From NCBI GenBank assembly GCA_947579605.1, contig OX388307.1, forward strand, positions 16,593,237 through 16,657,236: a stretch of 64,000 bases of DNA, read 5' to 3'. This DNA is from Athripsodes cinereus (lineage: Eukaryota; Arthropoda; Insecta; Trichoptera; Leptoceridae). Below are positions 11,590 to 23,165 of this stretch, piece by piece. Numbering within the stretch: the stretch's first letter is position 1; each line of letters starts with the position of its first letter. Both the position numbers and the translations under genes were made by a program. The notes beneath the pieces are model-generated. The model had not been told where the DNA came from. It saw only the letters and a program-made list of their open reading frames with translations, and did no database searches.

Positions 11590-13785
11590 CTGTTACTAGT
11601 CTGGTATACTTACTGATATAATAGAAACTTATATTCCTAATCAGAAAATATTCACATCGACACATCCTAGGTGGGTCACACGGGATTTAAGACTGTTGAT
11701 AGAACGTAAAAAGATAGCTCATGCAATTTATAAATCCTCATTTGATTCTGATGACTATTTAGTTTTTAGTAATTTAAGGCGAGAATGTAAGAGACTTTCA
11801 TCTCGATGTTATAATAACTACATTGATAATATTGAGGATTCATTGGGAAGTGGACGTAATCCAAAGGTATTTTGGAAGCATGTCTCATCGTTGAGTTCTG
11901 ATACTGGGGATTCAATGGGGGTTAAACTGCCTGCGGAGATGACATATGGGAATAATTTTGCAAACAGTGACATAAATAAAGTAAATCTCTTGGCTAGTTT
12001 TTTTAAAACGGTTTATGCACAAGCAGTGGCACCGGCTAATCCTAGTAGAGCCATACAATCCTGTAAGCAGGGTGTCGACATGCCTAATATGTTGATTGAC
12101 ATTTCTGATGTTTCCCGAGTGTTGGTATCTCTTGATGTAAACAAGGGCCCTGGCCCGGATTCTGTACCTCCTGTTTTTTTGAAAAATTGCTACTCTGCAT
12201 TGTCTGTCCCTTTGCAGATGATTTATAATAAGTCATTAACCACTGGAGTTTTCCCATCTTCCTGGAAACGAGGTTTTCTAACTCCCATATTTAAGTCAGG
12301 TGAGAAAGGTTCGGTGGAAAATTACAGACCAATATGCATCCAGTCTATAGTTGCCAAAGTTTTTGAAGTCCTTGTCCTGGAGACGGTCTCACCATGCATA
12401 AGCTTTTATATCACAGCCAAACAGCATGGGTTTGTCCAGGGAAGATCGACTCTAACAAATCTTCTTTTATACAACAATTACATATCATGCGCAATGGCGA
12501 AGGGAAGTCAGGTTGATTCCATTTACACGGATTTCTCCAAGGCTTTCGATACAGTTAATCATGCAGTTCTGATAGGTAAACTTGAATGTATGGGCTTTGG
12601 AGAGATATTTGTGAGATGGATAGAGAGTTACTTATCGGAAAGAAAACTTGCAGTTAAGGTTGGAGGAACAGTATCACAGGAGTTTTTGGCGACTAGTGGA
12701 GTCCCGCAGGGCTCCCATCTGGGACCGATCCTTTTTGTTCTTTTCGTGAATGACATAGTTGATAGGTTGCATGGAGTAGAGGCTTTACTGTATGCTGACG
12801 ACCTTAAAATATTTAGAGTAGTTCATAATATAGAAGATTGTGCTATATTGCAACACAATATTGATGTTCTATCAGGCTGGTGTGATGAAAACGGTCTATT
12901 ACTAAATGAAAAAAAATGTAATGTTATGCGCTTTACTAGATCAAGGGAGAGACTGGTTTTTGATTACAAACTTGGAACGGTTGTTCTAAATGCTCTCTCA
13001 GAAGTAAGGGACCTCGGTATCATTTTCGATGATAGGCTGAATTTCATAAAGCACATACAGAGCATAAGGGATAATGCAAATAGACTACTAGGTTTCATAT
13101 TTAGAATGTCAAAAAATTTCAAAAGAATTGAAACATTAAAAATAGTATATTGTGCTTATGTTAGGAGCCAACTAGAGTATGCGATCACTGTCTGGTCCCC
13201 AAATTACGCTGTGCACATCAATACTATTGAAGCAATTCAACATAGATTCTTACGACACGTGAACTACCGCCTGGGTATTCCCATTGATGGGCTGAACTAT
13301 GATTTTTTGTTGATGGAGATGAGGCTCGTTAGCCTACATGATCGCAGATTGTTGTTCGATCTCCTTACACTGAAGAGAGTAGTGACTGGCTCTCTGAATT
13401 GCCCAGAGTTGCTTAGCTTAGTAAACTTGCGTGTTCCGAGTCGTAATACCAGAAGTCAGGCATTGTTCTATGCTGCGGGATCATCATCCAATTATATCTA
13501 TTACTCATCGATGAATCGACTCCATGTAATAGGGAATAATTACAGTGAGATCGATATTTTCAACGATTCGGAGTACACTGTGAGGAGATGTGCTGTGAGC
13601 GGGTTTATACGAGGGTACATGCTTTCCGTTGAGAATCCCCTGTAGTTACTACTGTCATGTTTTTGTATTCATTGTCACTTATGTGTTAATTGTGTTTGTT
13701 TCAAGTTTGTTTTTGTAAGTTATTGTACTTTAAAGGCTATTTAGCCGTATATTATGTTAATAAATAAATAAATAATAAATAAATG
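11590..13785 (+). mobile_element. 5'-truncated LINE with intact reverse transcriptase
   Basis: The body is the reverse transcriptase open frame at 11600-13645, followed by a short 3' UTR that ends in a (TAAA)n-type tail (AATAAATAAATAAATAATAAATAAAT, about 13757-13784). The apurinic endonuclease domain expected upstream is absent, so the copy is 5' truncated close to 11590. No target-site duplication was recognised. The family is Jockey/CR1-like judged by domain order and tail; the exact clade would need a tree. Confidence 0.85.
11600..13645 (+). CDS. LINE ORF2 C-terminal part: reverse transcriptase
   Basis: This frame copies element RNA into DNA at the target site. An ORF called from the TTG at 11696 gives 649 aa. 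The same frame is open back to a stop at 11597-11599, and that extension reads WVTRDLRLLIERKK, the usual linker between endonuclease and reverse transcriptase, so the true protein was longer and no native start is present. Numbering from 11696: GPGPDSVPP (151-159), RPICIQSIVAKVFE (211-224), HGFVQGRSTLTNL (244-256), TDFSKAFD with a catalytic Asp at 279, SGVPQGSHLGP (334-344), YADD (366-369) and LNEKKCNVMRF (403-413). A C-terminal region of about 200 aa follows. No frameshift or stop interrupts it, which suggests a young or recently active copy. Its GC content is above that of the flanks. Confidence 0.9.
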   Translation, partial: SGILTDIIETYIPNQKIFTSTHPRWVTRDLRLLIERKKIAHAIYKSSFDSDDYLVFSNLRRECKRLSSRCYNNYIDNIEDSLGSGRNPKVFWKHVSSLSSDTGDSMGVKLPAEMTYGNNFANSDINKVNLLASFFKTVYAQAVAPANPSRAIQSCKQGVDMPNMLIDISDVSRVLVSLDVNKGPGPDSVPPVFLKNCYSALSVPLQMIYNKSLTTGVFPSSWKRGFLTPIFKSGEKGSVENYRPICIQSIVAKVFEVLVLETVSPCISFYITAKQHGFVQGRSTLTNLLLYNNYISCAMAKGSQVDSIYTDFSKAFDTVNHAVLIGKLECMGFGEIFVRWIESYLSERKLAVKVGGTVSQEFLATSGVPQGSHLGPILFVLFVNDIVDRLHGVEALLYADDLKIFRVVHNIEDCAILQHNIDVLSGWCDENGLLLNEKKCNVMRFTRSRERLVFDYKLGTVVLNALSEVRDLGIIFDDRLNFIKHIQSIRDNANRLLGFIFRMSKNFKRIETLKIVYCAYVRSQLEYAITVWSPNYAVHINTIEAIQHRFLRHVNYRLGIPIDGLNYDFLLMEMRLVSLHDRRLLFDLLTLKRVVTGSLNCPELLSLVNLRVPSRNTRSQALFYAAGSSSNYIYYSSMNRLHVIGNNYSEIDIFNDSEYTVRRCAVSGFIRGYMLSVENPL

Positions 13786-13849
13786 GAGCAGATTTAAAAA
13801 TAAAGGTTACATAATTATTATATTCACAATTATGAACGGACTAAAAAAA

Positions 13850-13985
13850 TATGCAAGGATTAAACTTTTGGGATAGTTGGAAGAGATCGCGCCTTTGCGA
13901 TAAACTCGCCCTCTGTATATTGATTGTATTTAATTTGAATGTACATTTTTTTATATAATTGTCTGTAATAAATGTTCAGTAAAGA
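13850..13985 (+). repeat. LINE 3'-end fragment (GCGATAAACTCGCCC family)
   Basis: The stretch AGTTGGAAGAGATCGCG...GCGATAAACTCGCCC followed by AT-rich sequence is matched in reverse complement at 16840-16986. Such a block, a short GCGATAA stem followed by a T-rich tail, resembles the 3' ends of LINEs I associate with Lepidoptera. No coding part is attached here. Confidence 0.6.
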
Positions 13986-13990
13986 ATGAA

Positions 13991-15425
13991 TAACTAAAAT
14001 AAATAAACTTCTATCTAGGTTTATTAGATTAGATATTACAAGTATCGATATATACCTATGTTAGTAGGTGGGTATAATATTACTTGGTAGGTACTAACCG
14101 TACGGCCATATACTAAATCGGCATATATGTATCACAGTTATAATATTTCAAGATCCAATAAATCGTGGGAAATTATTAACATTGTTCCGCAACAAATTAC
14201 CTGCGCAGGAGTGGATTAGATATACCTAAGTGAAGAAAGATTCATTTAGAATTTATTCAACAAAAGATATTTATTAGGAATGTAAGTATTTTCAAAATTT
14301 ATTTCTAGTACTGTTTTTCTTTCTGATGAGTTTATGAAGAAGAATTAATATTTGTAAATAGGCATCAAATTAATTTAGAAAACTGCGGACATAAACCTAT
14401 AGATAAACATACCTATAGATAAAAAAAACATATTTAAAGAGAGTGATAGTCGATACTTAGGTAAGTATATTTTATTTTTTTATAAATAGGTAGGTACCTA
14501 TTATTATTTTTATCGATATAACATGTAATATTTAATCACTGCATACTTTTAAAATATAGAAATATCTCGCAACTGTCACTTGGTACAATCATGGTTAATT
14601 CCTGAATATTAATAAAAATTGTTTTCTACCTATATATTTCTTGATTTTGTCTATAGCAGTGCGATAAAAATATTTCGTTTTGTAAATAAATTTTGCGCAA
14701 TTTTTCGAAAGTACTGGTTTTTAAGATTTTTTCATGTTTCAGCGTTCCAAAATATTAATGTACGTGGAAATAATTATGAAAAATTAATCCAAATTTAAAA
14801 AAGGATTTAATAATAATAAAAGCAATTAACAATTCATACTGTATAGAGGAACGAGAAAATAGAATTATGTAGGTAAAGCCTAATATCATACTAGTTCATT
14901 ATCTTCCTCACGCAGTGAGTTACGTTCGCCTCTGTACTTTCGCGCAGCGTCCCTTCCATTTACTTCACGCGAATGAGATAAAAGACATGAAAAAATCCAA
15001 CATAATTTAGTATTCACCTATACGATTAACAGTCGAATCAATTCACAATATAACAAAACAATATTAGTAACTGATAAATAAAATAAATATATTTATAGGT
15101 AAACAATCATAAAATACAGATATTTAAAAATAAAATATATTGATTTCTAGTTTGACCAGTGAAAGATAATATGTGTATTTGATTATATTGCAGATGTTTT
15201 TATTTATGTGTTTTTTTGTATTTTTTATACTGTGCTACTTGCTTTGTGCTCAGAAAGGATTTAGTGCATATTTACTTCTTTAATTTTAATGTTTCAGTAG
15301 GTATGTTCGGTTTGGTAAATACCTATATTGCAAATAGTATAAAATAACATAAAATGTAATATGAAGCTTCAGCAGGGTGCAGGGTATATACTTTTTTTAC
15401 TTATGTTTGTTACTATACAACTTCT
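13991..15425. other. AT-rich DNA, no gene recognised
   Basis: AT-rich sequence with several TAGGTACCTA motifs (for example near 14490) and a slightly GC-richer patch at 14905-14980. No gene or repeat could be assigned. Confidence 0.4.
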
Positions 15426-15665
15426 AAACCATCAAAGCTTATCCCATATGTGGGGTAACAAGCAGACTAACTGCAAGTAATAAACATACAGATTACCCTC
15501 TTTGTATCAATAAAGAAATAATACATTCAGGATGGGTGACAAAGCTCATCGCTGAATTGTAGATGTTAATTGTTTTACACGTAAAATTTCACGAACACCT
15601 GCCTTTTACAGGACACTCAAAAACTTACGGAAAAGAGTGCAAGACCTATTCTTTACCGGACATCT
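15426..15665 (-). repeat. 250-bp SINE-like retroelement copy
   Basis: The blocks CTTATCCCATATGTGGGGTA, CATTCAGGATGGGTGACAAA, CTCATCGCTGAATT, GAACACCTGCCTTTTACAGG and CTATTCTTTACCGG appear in the same order as in the copy at 9961-10212. The element is nearly full length with point divergence. The tail is at the left and is degraded. No target duplication was recognised. Confidence 0.8.
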
Positions 15666-15899
15666 TTTATGTTTATCCATTGATAAATATGTTCAATTTG
15701 TTAAAAAGTGAACAAATTAAAATTACGTTGTTTTAGTATGTTTAGAACAATTTTTTTCAACTTTAATTGAGAAAAAGAAATTAACTACTATCCAACTTTG
15801 TCGTGATAAAATATTTAACTAGACACAAGCATACCTGGGGGCTACTATCGACACCAACTTAATCTACAATCAGAATCTCTAGTAGTTGATCTTCCTATC

Positions 15900-16030
15900 C
15901 ATTCCATCACAGCATCTCCCGTAAGTGTGAAAGCTAGTGGAATAAATCCATTAAATAAACATACAGGTCACTTGCACGTAACAAAAAATAAAAATATTTT
16001 AAGGATAGGTGTTCAACAGTGAATCGCCTG
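15900..16030 (-). repeat. Degenerate fragment of the 250-bp SINE-like element
   Basis: CCATCACAGCATCTCCCGTAAGTG, ATAAACATACAGGTCA and AAGGATAGGTG correspond to the first half of the element. The remainder is lost or unrecognisable. Confidence 0.55.
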
Positions 16031-16837
16031 TTTTGTGAATTAAGTGCTAATATCTAAATTAAAATATTAAAAACTAGAAACTTGAAAGCTTGATAATTTC
16101 GACAGATAATTATTTGTTGTATTTGTAATGATTTCACTGTTACCAGGGACTATTGTTTTCATAAAAAAACTAATACATCCTCTTTACGTAATCTGCATCA
16201 GTTAATTTTCTATGCTTATATATTTGTAATAAATTATACTTAAAAATGTGGTGGGCTGGTGGTGGATCTCAATAAAATTACACGTTTATCTCATAGCTTT
16301 CAAACCTTTCACATACGTAACATGCAATTTTACATAGGTGATCAATACGACTATTGCCAAAAAAGAAATCAAATCACCATTGTAAATAGAAAAGAACGCT
16401 TGTAATATTGTAAATTATGAAGATGCGATAAATTTCGTGGCAATGCTACATATTTGAAAATGTGCTACTCAAAACAAACAGTGGATTTCAATTTTAACAC
16501 ATTGAGTAATAATAATATATCACTCATGTAATTATTATCTCTTGTCATATTTTTTCACACGTTTGTTGCACAATTATATATCAGATATAAATAATATATA
16601 AGGCACACTTTGCTATCATTTTAATGTTTATTTGTATCGGTAAACAAACATAATGAAAAATAGTTGTAATTTATTTATTCTAGAACATGAATATGTAATG
16701 TTGATTTACAAATTGTGGCTACTGAATGTATACAAGTTAAGAAAAAAACTTTAAAAATCAATCTTTTTATATCATATATTTTTTTTACGCTATCAATTTT
16801 CTTCCATGATCAACTTCTATTCTAATCCCTAATTTTG
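16031..16837. other. AT-rich DNA, no gene recognised
   Basis: No supported feature was recognised in this AT-rich stretch. Confidence 0.4.
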
Positions 16838-16986
16838 CACAAAACAATAATAATAATAATCTTTATTGCACAAAATGAGTATACAAAGAATAAAAAAAAA
16901 ACATGACAACATTACCACTGAATACATAATTTTGTGCAATGGGCGAGTTTATCGCTGAAGGGTGCGAGTTTATCTTCCAACTAACA
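16838..16986 (-). repeat. LINE 3'-end fragment (GCGATAAACTCGCCC family)
   Basis: Read on the minus strand it gives GTTGGAAGATAAACTCGC, then GCGATAAACTCGCCCATTG, and ends in a TTATTATTATTATT run. It is the second copy of the family seen at 13850-13985, in the opposite orientation. A trinucleotide tail at one end is typical of a retroelement 3' terminus. Confidence 0.65.
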
Positions 16987-17164
16987 ATACTAATAATAAT
17001 AAAGTGTAATCTAACAATATGTAATTATTTTAATATTTTAACATTTTTTATTAAATTTTCATTAGAAAAAATGTGTAGGTATGTATGAAATTTTTGAACC
17101 TCTAACCTTACTTACAGGAATGTGGATAACTATACATTGGTATATTAAATTAAAATCTTAATTA

Positions 17165-17330
17165 AAATTGTCTGAATGAGGGGATGTGAGAGAAAACACG
17201 GGTGTCCGAGAGTCACGTGGCTTGATCACGTGAATCAAAGTCTCAAAGACGGGCGTGTGTTGAGTAAGAGAAGTTGTATGAATGTAGAAGAAGCGAAAGA
17301 AAGCTACGGCCAGAGGGTATAGTAACGATT
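17165..17330 (+). pseudogene. TATAG-tailed LINE C-terminal remnant
   Basis: The segment carries GTGTCCGAGAGTCACGTGGC, TTGATCACGTGAATCAAAGT and GTTGAGTAAGAGAAG. These match the coding region for RPRTTWLDHVDQI...LSKRNR in the copies at 35778 and 60361. It then jumps by deletion to GAGGGTATAGTAA, the LINE tail. The frame is broken by the deletion and substitutions. It is a non-functional copy of the same LINE family. Confidence 0.7.
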
Positions 17331-18826
17331 AACGTCTTTATTGAAGTCATTAAAAACGGAGTAAGATTATCACCTAATGCTATCGCGTAGCTCAGGCCTT
17401 TGAACATTTATAACATCATGTATCAAAAATGAACATCTTCATTATTTTGTACCTATCAATAATGTTCGGATGTTAGTTGATATGTGATATGAGCATATCA
17501 ATAGCATACCAGCGTACTCAGCAGAGATCTGTAGTCTCTGTAAGAGAAGAGAAGCGATGGTCCTGATGATTGAGTCATGTTATGAGAATGTTCAGTAATA
17601 GTTGGCCAAAGAGAGCACTGTTGAGAGGTAATTTGATTGGCGCAGAGACGCTTTGAATGTAGGAAGCTTGTTTCTGCTCTGCGCTCTGATGATGGTGATC
17701 AAAAATACTTTTTTCACTTATTTTTTTCAAAAAAAACGCCATGAAAATTCTGGTAAAAATAATCACACTAGTTCTCTGATAAGTAATAATGGATTATTAC
17801 TTGTATTTTTTTAAATAGACGGCCTTATAACTATGTATTAATGAGGTATCAATAAAGAGATGTTTCCATATTAGATGACCTGAGTGAAAGTAGAATAATT
17901 GTAGCTAGGTAGGTACCTACCTAATCCAATATAATTATTACAATATCTGACTGTATTTTAAAGATGATATTATGGTGTGAATAATACAGGTCAGCACTTA
18001 GTATGGGCATTATGGTATTATTTGTATTTTTCGCCCGTAACTGTTGATAAAACGTGCTACATTATAATTATGATAATAATCTGAGTGTTGTATTACCTAT
18101 TGTGTTACGTAATATTGTATAATATGCGTATGGACACGTACAGCAGAATATCTGAGAATTTAACAGATCTTTTTCAATTTATGATTTTTATTATTGTTAA
18201 CATTTCCTTATTGCAGTGGCGTCACTTATCATATAATTATAATATATCTCCTCCATAGTATATTTATTGTTATATTTAGTACTTTATGAATAAATTTTTG
18301 TTTTTTTATTGGTCTAATTAAACAATAGATAGATAATTTGTGAATTGAAAATGTTTTAGATATAAAAATTGAGATGTTTTCTTACTTACCTACTAATTTA
18401 GAAAAATATTTTATAGTGATATAATATTTTTTCCATAAAATGTAATTATCGATTAATTTATCGAAATCAATCAATAGCATTGTATCTCATAGGTATTTAT
18501 TTAATTTGTTGATGATCCAAGAAAAACTACACGCAATAACTCTATATCTTTAATATTACTATAGAATTAAAAAAAAGTGTTACTTGGTTAACGATATAAA
18601 TTATTTTTCGATACTTCCTGTCCACATTTTACGTATAATAATATTAATAATTTTCTAAATTGATACATACTGTCTTTGTGAATAATGAATGATTCTTGTA
18701 TGTATACTAATTTTGTATTACATAATAAAATGTATATACATAAACTAACTGTACCAACCAAATTATGTTAAACACATACATTAGAATATTTGTGAAAAGA
18801 TGCTGTAAGCTAATCATGTGTCAAAG
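17331..18826. other. No gene recognised
   Basis: The part at 17331-17720 is less AT-rich and may be an unrecognised repeat. The rest is AT-rich with no supported coding signal. Confidence 0.35.
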
Positions 18827-18881
18827 TTAATAATCCATAGAGTTCACACATAAAACGTGTGTGAAATCTATGGAATATTAA
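18827..18881. repeat. Short hairpin, 24-bp arms and 7-nt loop
   Basis: The arm TTAATAATCCATAGAGTTCACACA pairs with TGTGTGAAATCTATGGAATATTAA across the loop TAAAACG, with only a few mismatches. The size is at the short end for a microRNA precursor and could equally be a MITE relic. Confidence 0.5.
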
Positions 18882-20183
18882 TGGAGGAGTTGGTAGTTAT
18901 TTAACATTGGGTTATGTCAATTAGCTCTTTCTACCGATCTTAATATATCACGTTTTGTTTTAACTAAAAGGCTTTGATATGTAAAATATTCAACCATATT
19001 CGTAAATAACATTTTCTTTAGAAATTAATTCAAAATCGTCTATACGTCTTTTACGTATTTCCTTGAGGTACTATTTAAACATAATATTCCAAAGTAAAAA
19101 TTAAATCGACTTTCTAGTTTTTTTTTTTCTAAATCCTGGGATAGAATTTAAGTTTATCTAAATATTTTTTTCACTCAAGATAAATGCATGCTAATTATAA
19201 TATATTATATAAACTATGATCCAGCCAGGAGCGTCTTTTATATTAAGGTTTATTCTTGGATTTGTACAGCAATATAGATTTTTTATAATCTTTTGTATTC
19301 TTCAGTTTTGCAGACAAAAATTTTGATTGTAGGTACATAAGTACTGCACTGTCGCGAAAAGAGCAGTGAATAAATTAAAAAAAAATGTGTTAACCAAATA
19401 ATTACCCATATCAAGTAGATATATTCAGGACACCTTATTTTATTTTTTGCTCTTGCAGAATGGTGAATTACGTAATTTTGTATCCATAATAAATTCATTA
19501 TTTTCTTTTTTATATGATGTGTATGATGATCGCGTTTTTGTTTTGTTTCAAAGATGTAATCAATCACATAATGTCATTAGTGAGTCAACAGAATATACCC
19601 TGTACTGTACATCAAAGTATTTATGACTCCAATATAATAAATTAATATTTTGAACCATTCTAATTTACGGAAATGATAGACAAATTAGCGAAAGGCGTTA
19701 AAAATTACCTAACAACGTATTATTAACGTGATAAAAAGAAAAGTGCATGATGCACATGTGTCTGAAGTGATTATATACGTATGTAGGTTCGTATCTACCA
19801 AATATATGTTAAATTAATGTTACAGAGTAAAAGATTATTACTGTTATGAAATTTTTATCAAATGAACTAATATATACCACATATAAATATTACTATGATT
19901 GTAATAATACAAAAAATTAACATCACTTATAAAACCTGCTTTCAGTAATAGTAGCATTACATAAAAATGTACCTACCTTTTATTTGAATTATGAACTTAA
20001 AGTGAACTTTTTGTGATGATTCAAATTAGTACGTATTTTGATTGAATTGAACAAAAAACATGAAATACTAATTTGTTTCACTACTTACAAATAGGTTTTT
20101 GTTTACGCTACTTTACCTACTATTGTGTAAATAATGAATAAATGTCAAGAATAATGAGCTTTTATAAATAAATAAAAAGCTAC
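18882..20183. other. AT-rich DNA, no gene recognised
   Basis: Short open frames only. None carries a recognisable domain or a splice-bounded exon. Confidence 0.4.
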
Positions 20184-20335
20184 TACTACTACTATACCAT
20201 CACGGCATATTCCACAAGTGGGGTAGCCAGCAGACTAGCTGCATATAAAAAAATGCAAGCTGTCTCCGTGCCAATATAAAATCAAGACATTCAGGATGGG
20301 TGGCAAACCTCATTGCTGAATTCAAGATGTAAAAT
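20184..20335 (-). repeat. 5'-truncated SINE-like element with CTA-rich tail
   Basis: CTACTACTACTATACCATCACGG, CCACAAGTGGGGTAGCCAGC and CATTCAGGATGGGTGGCAAA are near-identical to the copy at 9961. The copy stops at AAGATGTAAAAT, where another repeat (20336-20405) begins. The low divergence points to a recent insertion. Confidence 0.8.
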
Positions 20336-20405
20336 CCCAGGTGCCGGCAAACTCCCCTTTCACGACACAAGCTTTTAGCTTACTGTGAAAGGTGTATAAG
20401 GTTAT
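20336..20405 (+). repeat. Repeat fragment shared with 37960-38035
   Basis: CCAGGTGCCGGCAAACTCCC followed by CAAGCTTTTAGCTTACTGTG is matched in reverse complement at 37960-38035. That copy extends into a B-box-like GGTTCGATCCC, so this is probably the downstream part of a tRNA-derived SINE. Confidence 0.55.
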
Positions 20406-20569
20406 ATTTGGGTTTATAACAAAAACCCAGATATATCTTTTTTTTAAAAAAAAAAAATGTCTTGTCTAAAAAGCATTGATTTTTTTATAGAAAGATGTTA
20501 GTTTAAAGATTATTAGGTGTTGTTTGTAAACCATTCTCCAAAGGTATTCTAGATATTTATAAAATTCAT

Positions 20570-20708
20570 ATATTTACCTACTGGCAGCATCATATTTAAC
20601 TATTATATTTGGTATATTTACCTACTGGCAGCATCATATTTAACTATTATATTTGGTATATTTACCTACTGGCAGCATCATATTTAACTATTATATATGG
20701 TATATTTT
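20570..20708. repeat. Tandem repeat, 44-bp unit, three copies
   Basis: The motif CTGGCAGCATCATATTTAAC recurs at 20581, 20625 and 20669, exactly 44 bp apart, with nearly perfect identity. It is a short minisatellite about 600 bp upstream of the cuticle-gene first exon. An open frame across it is an artefact of the repeat. Confidence 0.9.
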
Positions 20709-21221
20709 TTTATTACTTTACTGGATTTGGGCACAACGCGCATATTACAAATCCAACGTGTTGGGGCACCTTTCTCACTTCTTCCGATTAGATTTTACAC
20801 AACCTTACATTATGTAAACATGGTTCTCCAAACGAGGTGTCTGATTGGTTTTACTATTTTAATATATGTAGTACTATATTATTTTTGGCATTATTTTATT
20901 ACCTTTTGTTTGCATAAAAAAGACTAGTTTTCTTAACTGAAACAAATGTCTTTGATATTGAGAAACCTGTTATTCTCTCTTGAAAATCAAACGACCACTC
21001 AATTTGTATGTTTTTTCATTTCAAATTGAAATTTGCCAATAATTTACATTGATATGTGATATTTATATAAAAAATGTTCCTGTCTCTTACCAAATAAATA
21101 TAAAAAAATAAAAGTTTTTAAAAATGATTGCATAATAATATATCAGGTGCCAAATGTCTCATTTTAAATGTATTAAAATAATAAGAATAACTGCACCAAA
21201 ATCAAATACACATTTTAGAAA

Positions 21222-21226
21222 TCAGT
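21222..21226 (+). promoter_or_regulatory. Possible initiator (TCAGT) of the cuticle gene
   Basis: TCAGT is the arthropod initiator consensus. It lies 84-88 bases before the putative start codon at 21310 and would give a short 5' UTR. No convincing TATA box was seen at the expected distance, and the motif is short enough to occur by chance. Confidence 0.25.
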
Positions 21227-21309
21227 TTATTATTATCGCAAGATCTAATATTGTAAACAAAAATATTTAATTGTTTTAAGAGTGAATAAAATCTATATAA
21301 ATATAAAAA

Positions 21310-21411
21310 ATGGAAATCAAAAGTGCTCTCAGATGGTTGAGGATTCACAGGAGTGAAAATTTACTACTTTGTTTTGTCATCTTAGCAGTGACAGTGAGAA
21401 ATTTTGTAATG
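21310..21411 (+). CDS. Putative exon 1 of the CPAP1-like gene (signal peptide)
   Basis: An AAAAATGG context opens 34 codons with basic residues (K4, R9, R12, R15) followed by a hydrophobic core LLLCFVILAVTV. It ends exactly at a strong donor G|GTAAGTAAA. The exon ends in phase 0 and the next recognised exon (32304) begins in phase 0. Joining them gives a signal peptide directly before the mature start AQDG. Secreted cuticle proteins usually place their signal peptide on a separate small exon. The link across a 10.9 kb intron is inferred from phase and logic; a transcript would settle it. Confidence 0.6.
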
Positions 21412-22091
21412 GTAAGTAAAATTTGAAATTCATATATTGTTTTATTTTTCTTTTAGGTGAGAAATATGCATTGTGCATTACAAAAGTTTTTAGTGTTAAT
21501 TAGTATAAGCTTTTATCATTACCATAACAAGACTTTTTGAATTCATTTTTAAAACAATAAGACACTCCAAGTAGCTTTTTATATGGACTTTCTGTTTGGT
21601 GATATTTGGAATATCAGTTTGTGTTTCGATATCTTCCAGTTTTAGTTTAACATGTCAATTTGTATTAAAATATTTTTTTGGAAAAGCTTTAATTTTCAAT
21701 CTTCATTAAGAAAAAAATACTTGATAATTTTGTTTTTATTTTATTTAATATTTTAATATTTGCTTCCTAATTATAGACTGTTACGTAATCATTTGGTAAT
21801 TTACAGTAAAAACAATAATGTCATTAACAAAATTAAAAAACATCTTAATTAATAAGTATTATCATAAATAATTAATTAACCCCTTTGCTCAATGAACTGT
21901 AGCAATGATATTTCAGTCATAATGTCGTGATTAGGCCTAATAATCTCCCATACACTTATTACCACCTTTTCATAGACATTTGTTACAATGTATTCTTGAT
22001 TATTCGAATGCAGCCTATCCGTACTTAAAGTTCTTTGTACTGTATGTTAAAATAACATCGATCATGTACTTTAAAAAGACGATACACATTT

Positions 22092-22246
22092 TACTTCTTA
22101 AATTCAGCGATGAGGCTTGCCCCCCATCCTGAATGTCTTGATTTTATATTGGCACGAAGAGGACAGTTTGCATGTTTCTTACATGCAGCTGATCTGCTGG
22201 CTACCCCACTTGTGGGATATGCCGTGACGGTATAGTATAGTATAGT
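22092..22246 (+). mobile_element. 5'-truncated SINE-like element with 10-bp target duplication
   Basis: The copy starts at TACTTCTTAAATTCAGCG and ends GCCGTGACGGTATAGTATAGTATAG. It is flanked by ATACACATTT at 22082-22091 and 22247-22256. The truncation at the 5' side with an intact TATAG tail is what target-primed reverse transcription by a LINE produces. It lies in the putative first intron of the cuticle gene. Confidence 0.85.
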
Positions 22247-23055
22247 ATACACATTTCTATCATATAGTAGAAAAAAAATTATAACTTTTAAGAATGGCAT
22301 TCAAATTATCAAACAAGAATCTCGGAATTCAAAGATATATGCATTGTGTGTGGGACACGAAAAATGAGGTGTGACAATTTTCAGATTCAGGAAATTTGAG
22401 AAGTTTTGTAGAAAGAACTGGTTTCCCTATGTTTTTGTAATACTTACCAGAGGAATAATAATGTAATATATGACGAGTATTTTAGAAGCAAATAAAAAAT
22501 AGTTATTCATATTTTCGAAATGTCCATGCCTAAGTTTTAGCAATATTCAACCAGATAATGTAGAGTTTATAGTAATGTAAACCATAATTGAGATAAAACA
22601 ATAAGCACTAATTACACGTGATGCAACTATTCACGAGTAACTACACAATATTATTATTATTATTACTTATACTGGCTACTAACAGCTATCCATTCCGTAC
22701 GCAACATAAAGGTCACAGTTTTTTCTCATGATGTGAAATATTGTACGATGTAATACAATAATAATATAAAGTATATGAATTAATATATGTAATTATCTTC
22801 ATTATCGAAGAATATTTCATCACCTAATGCAAAATATGTAATATTATATACTTGGCAACTTTATTAAATATAGTAAGTAGGTAGTCATTGAATTTGAATT
22901 ATCAATAATATTTTTTATTTATTCAATAGAAATTAACAGAGCTTTTGTTTTCTTCTACTTTTTAATCATAAATATTAATAATACATAAATATTTTTTATT
23001 TTATATCAAAAACTGTCAAAACATATTAAAATATAAAAAATATCCCAAAGATTTT

Positions 23056-23165
23056 TTTAATCTACATATTTATACCATCATAGTGTTTTTCACAAATAGG
23101 GATAGATGTTAATTGATCATACATATTGATGATTATTTGTGCCATAAAATGAAATAATTCCTTAA
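23056..23165 (-). repeat. Very degenerate SINE-like fragment
   Basis: ATACCATCATAGTG, TTCACAAATAGGG and TTAAGGATAAGTATTCC weakly follow the block order of the 250 bp element. The match is poor and the call is tentative. Confidence 0.3.

Noticed and set aside
20609..20927. Two overlapping short plus-strand frames upstream of the cuticle gene
   Set aside because: One spans the 44 bp tandem repeat and both consist of low-complexity hydrophobic codons from AT-rich DNA.
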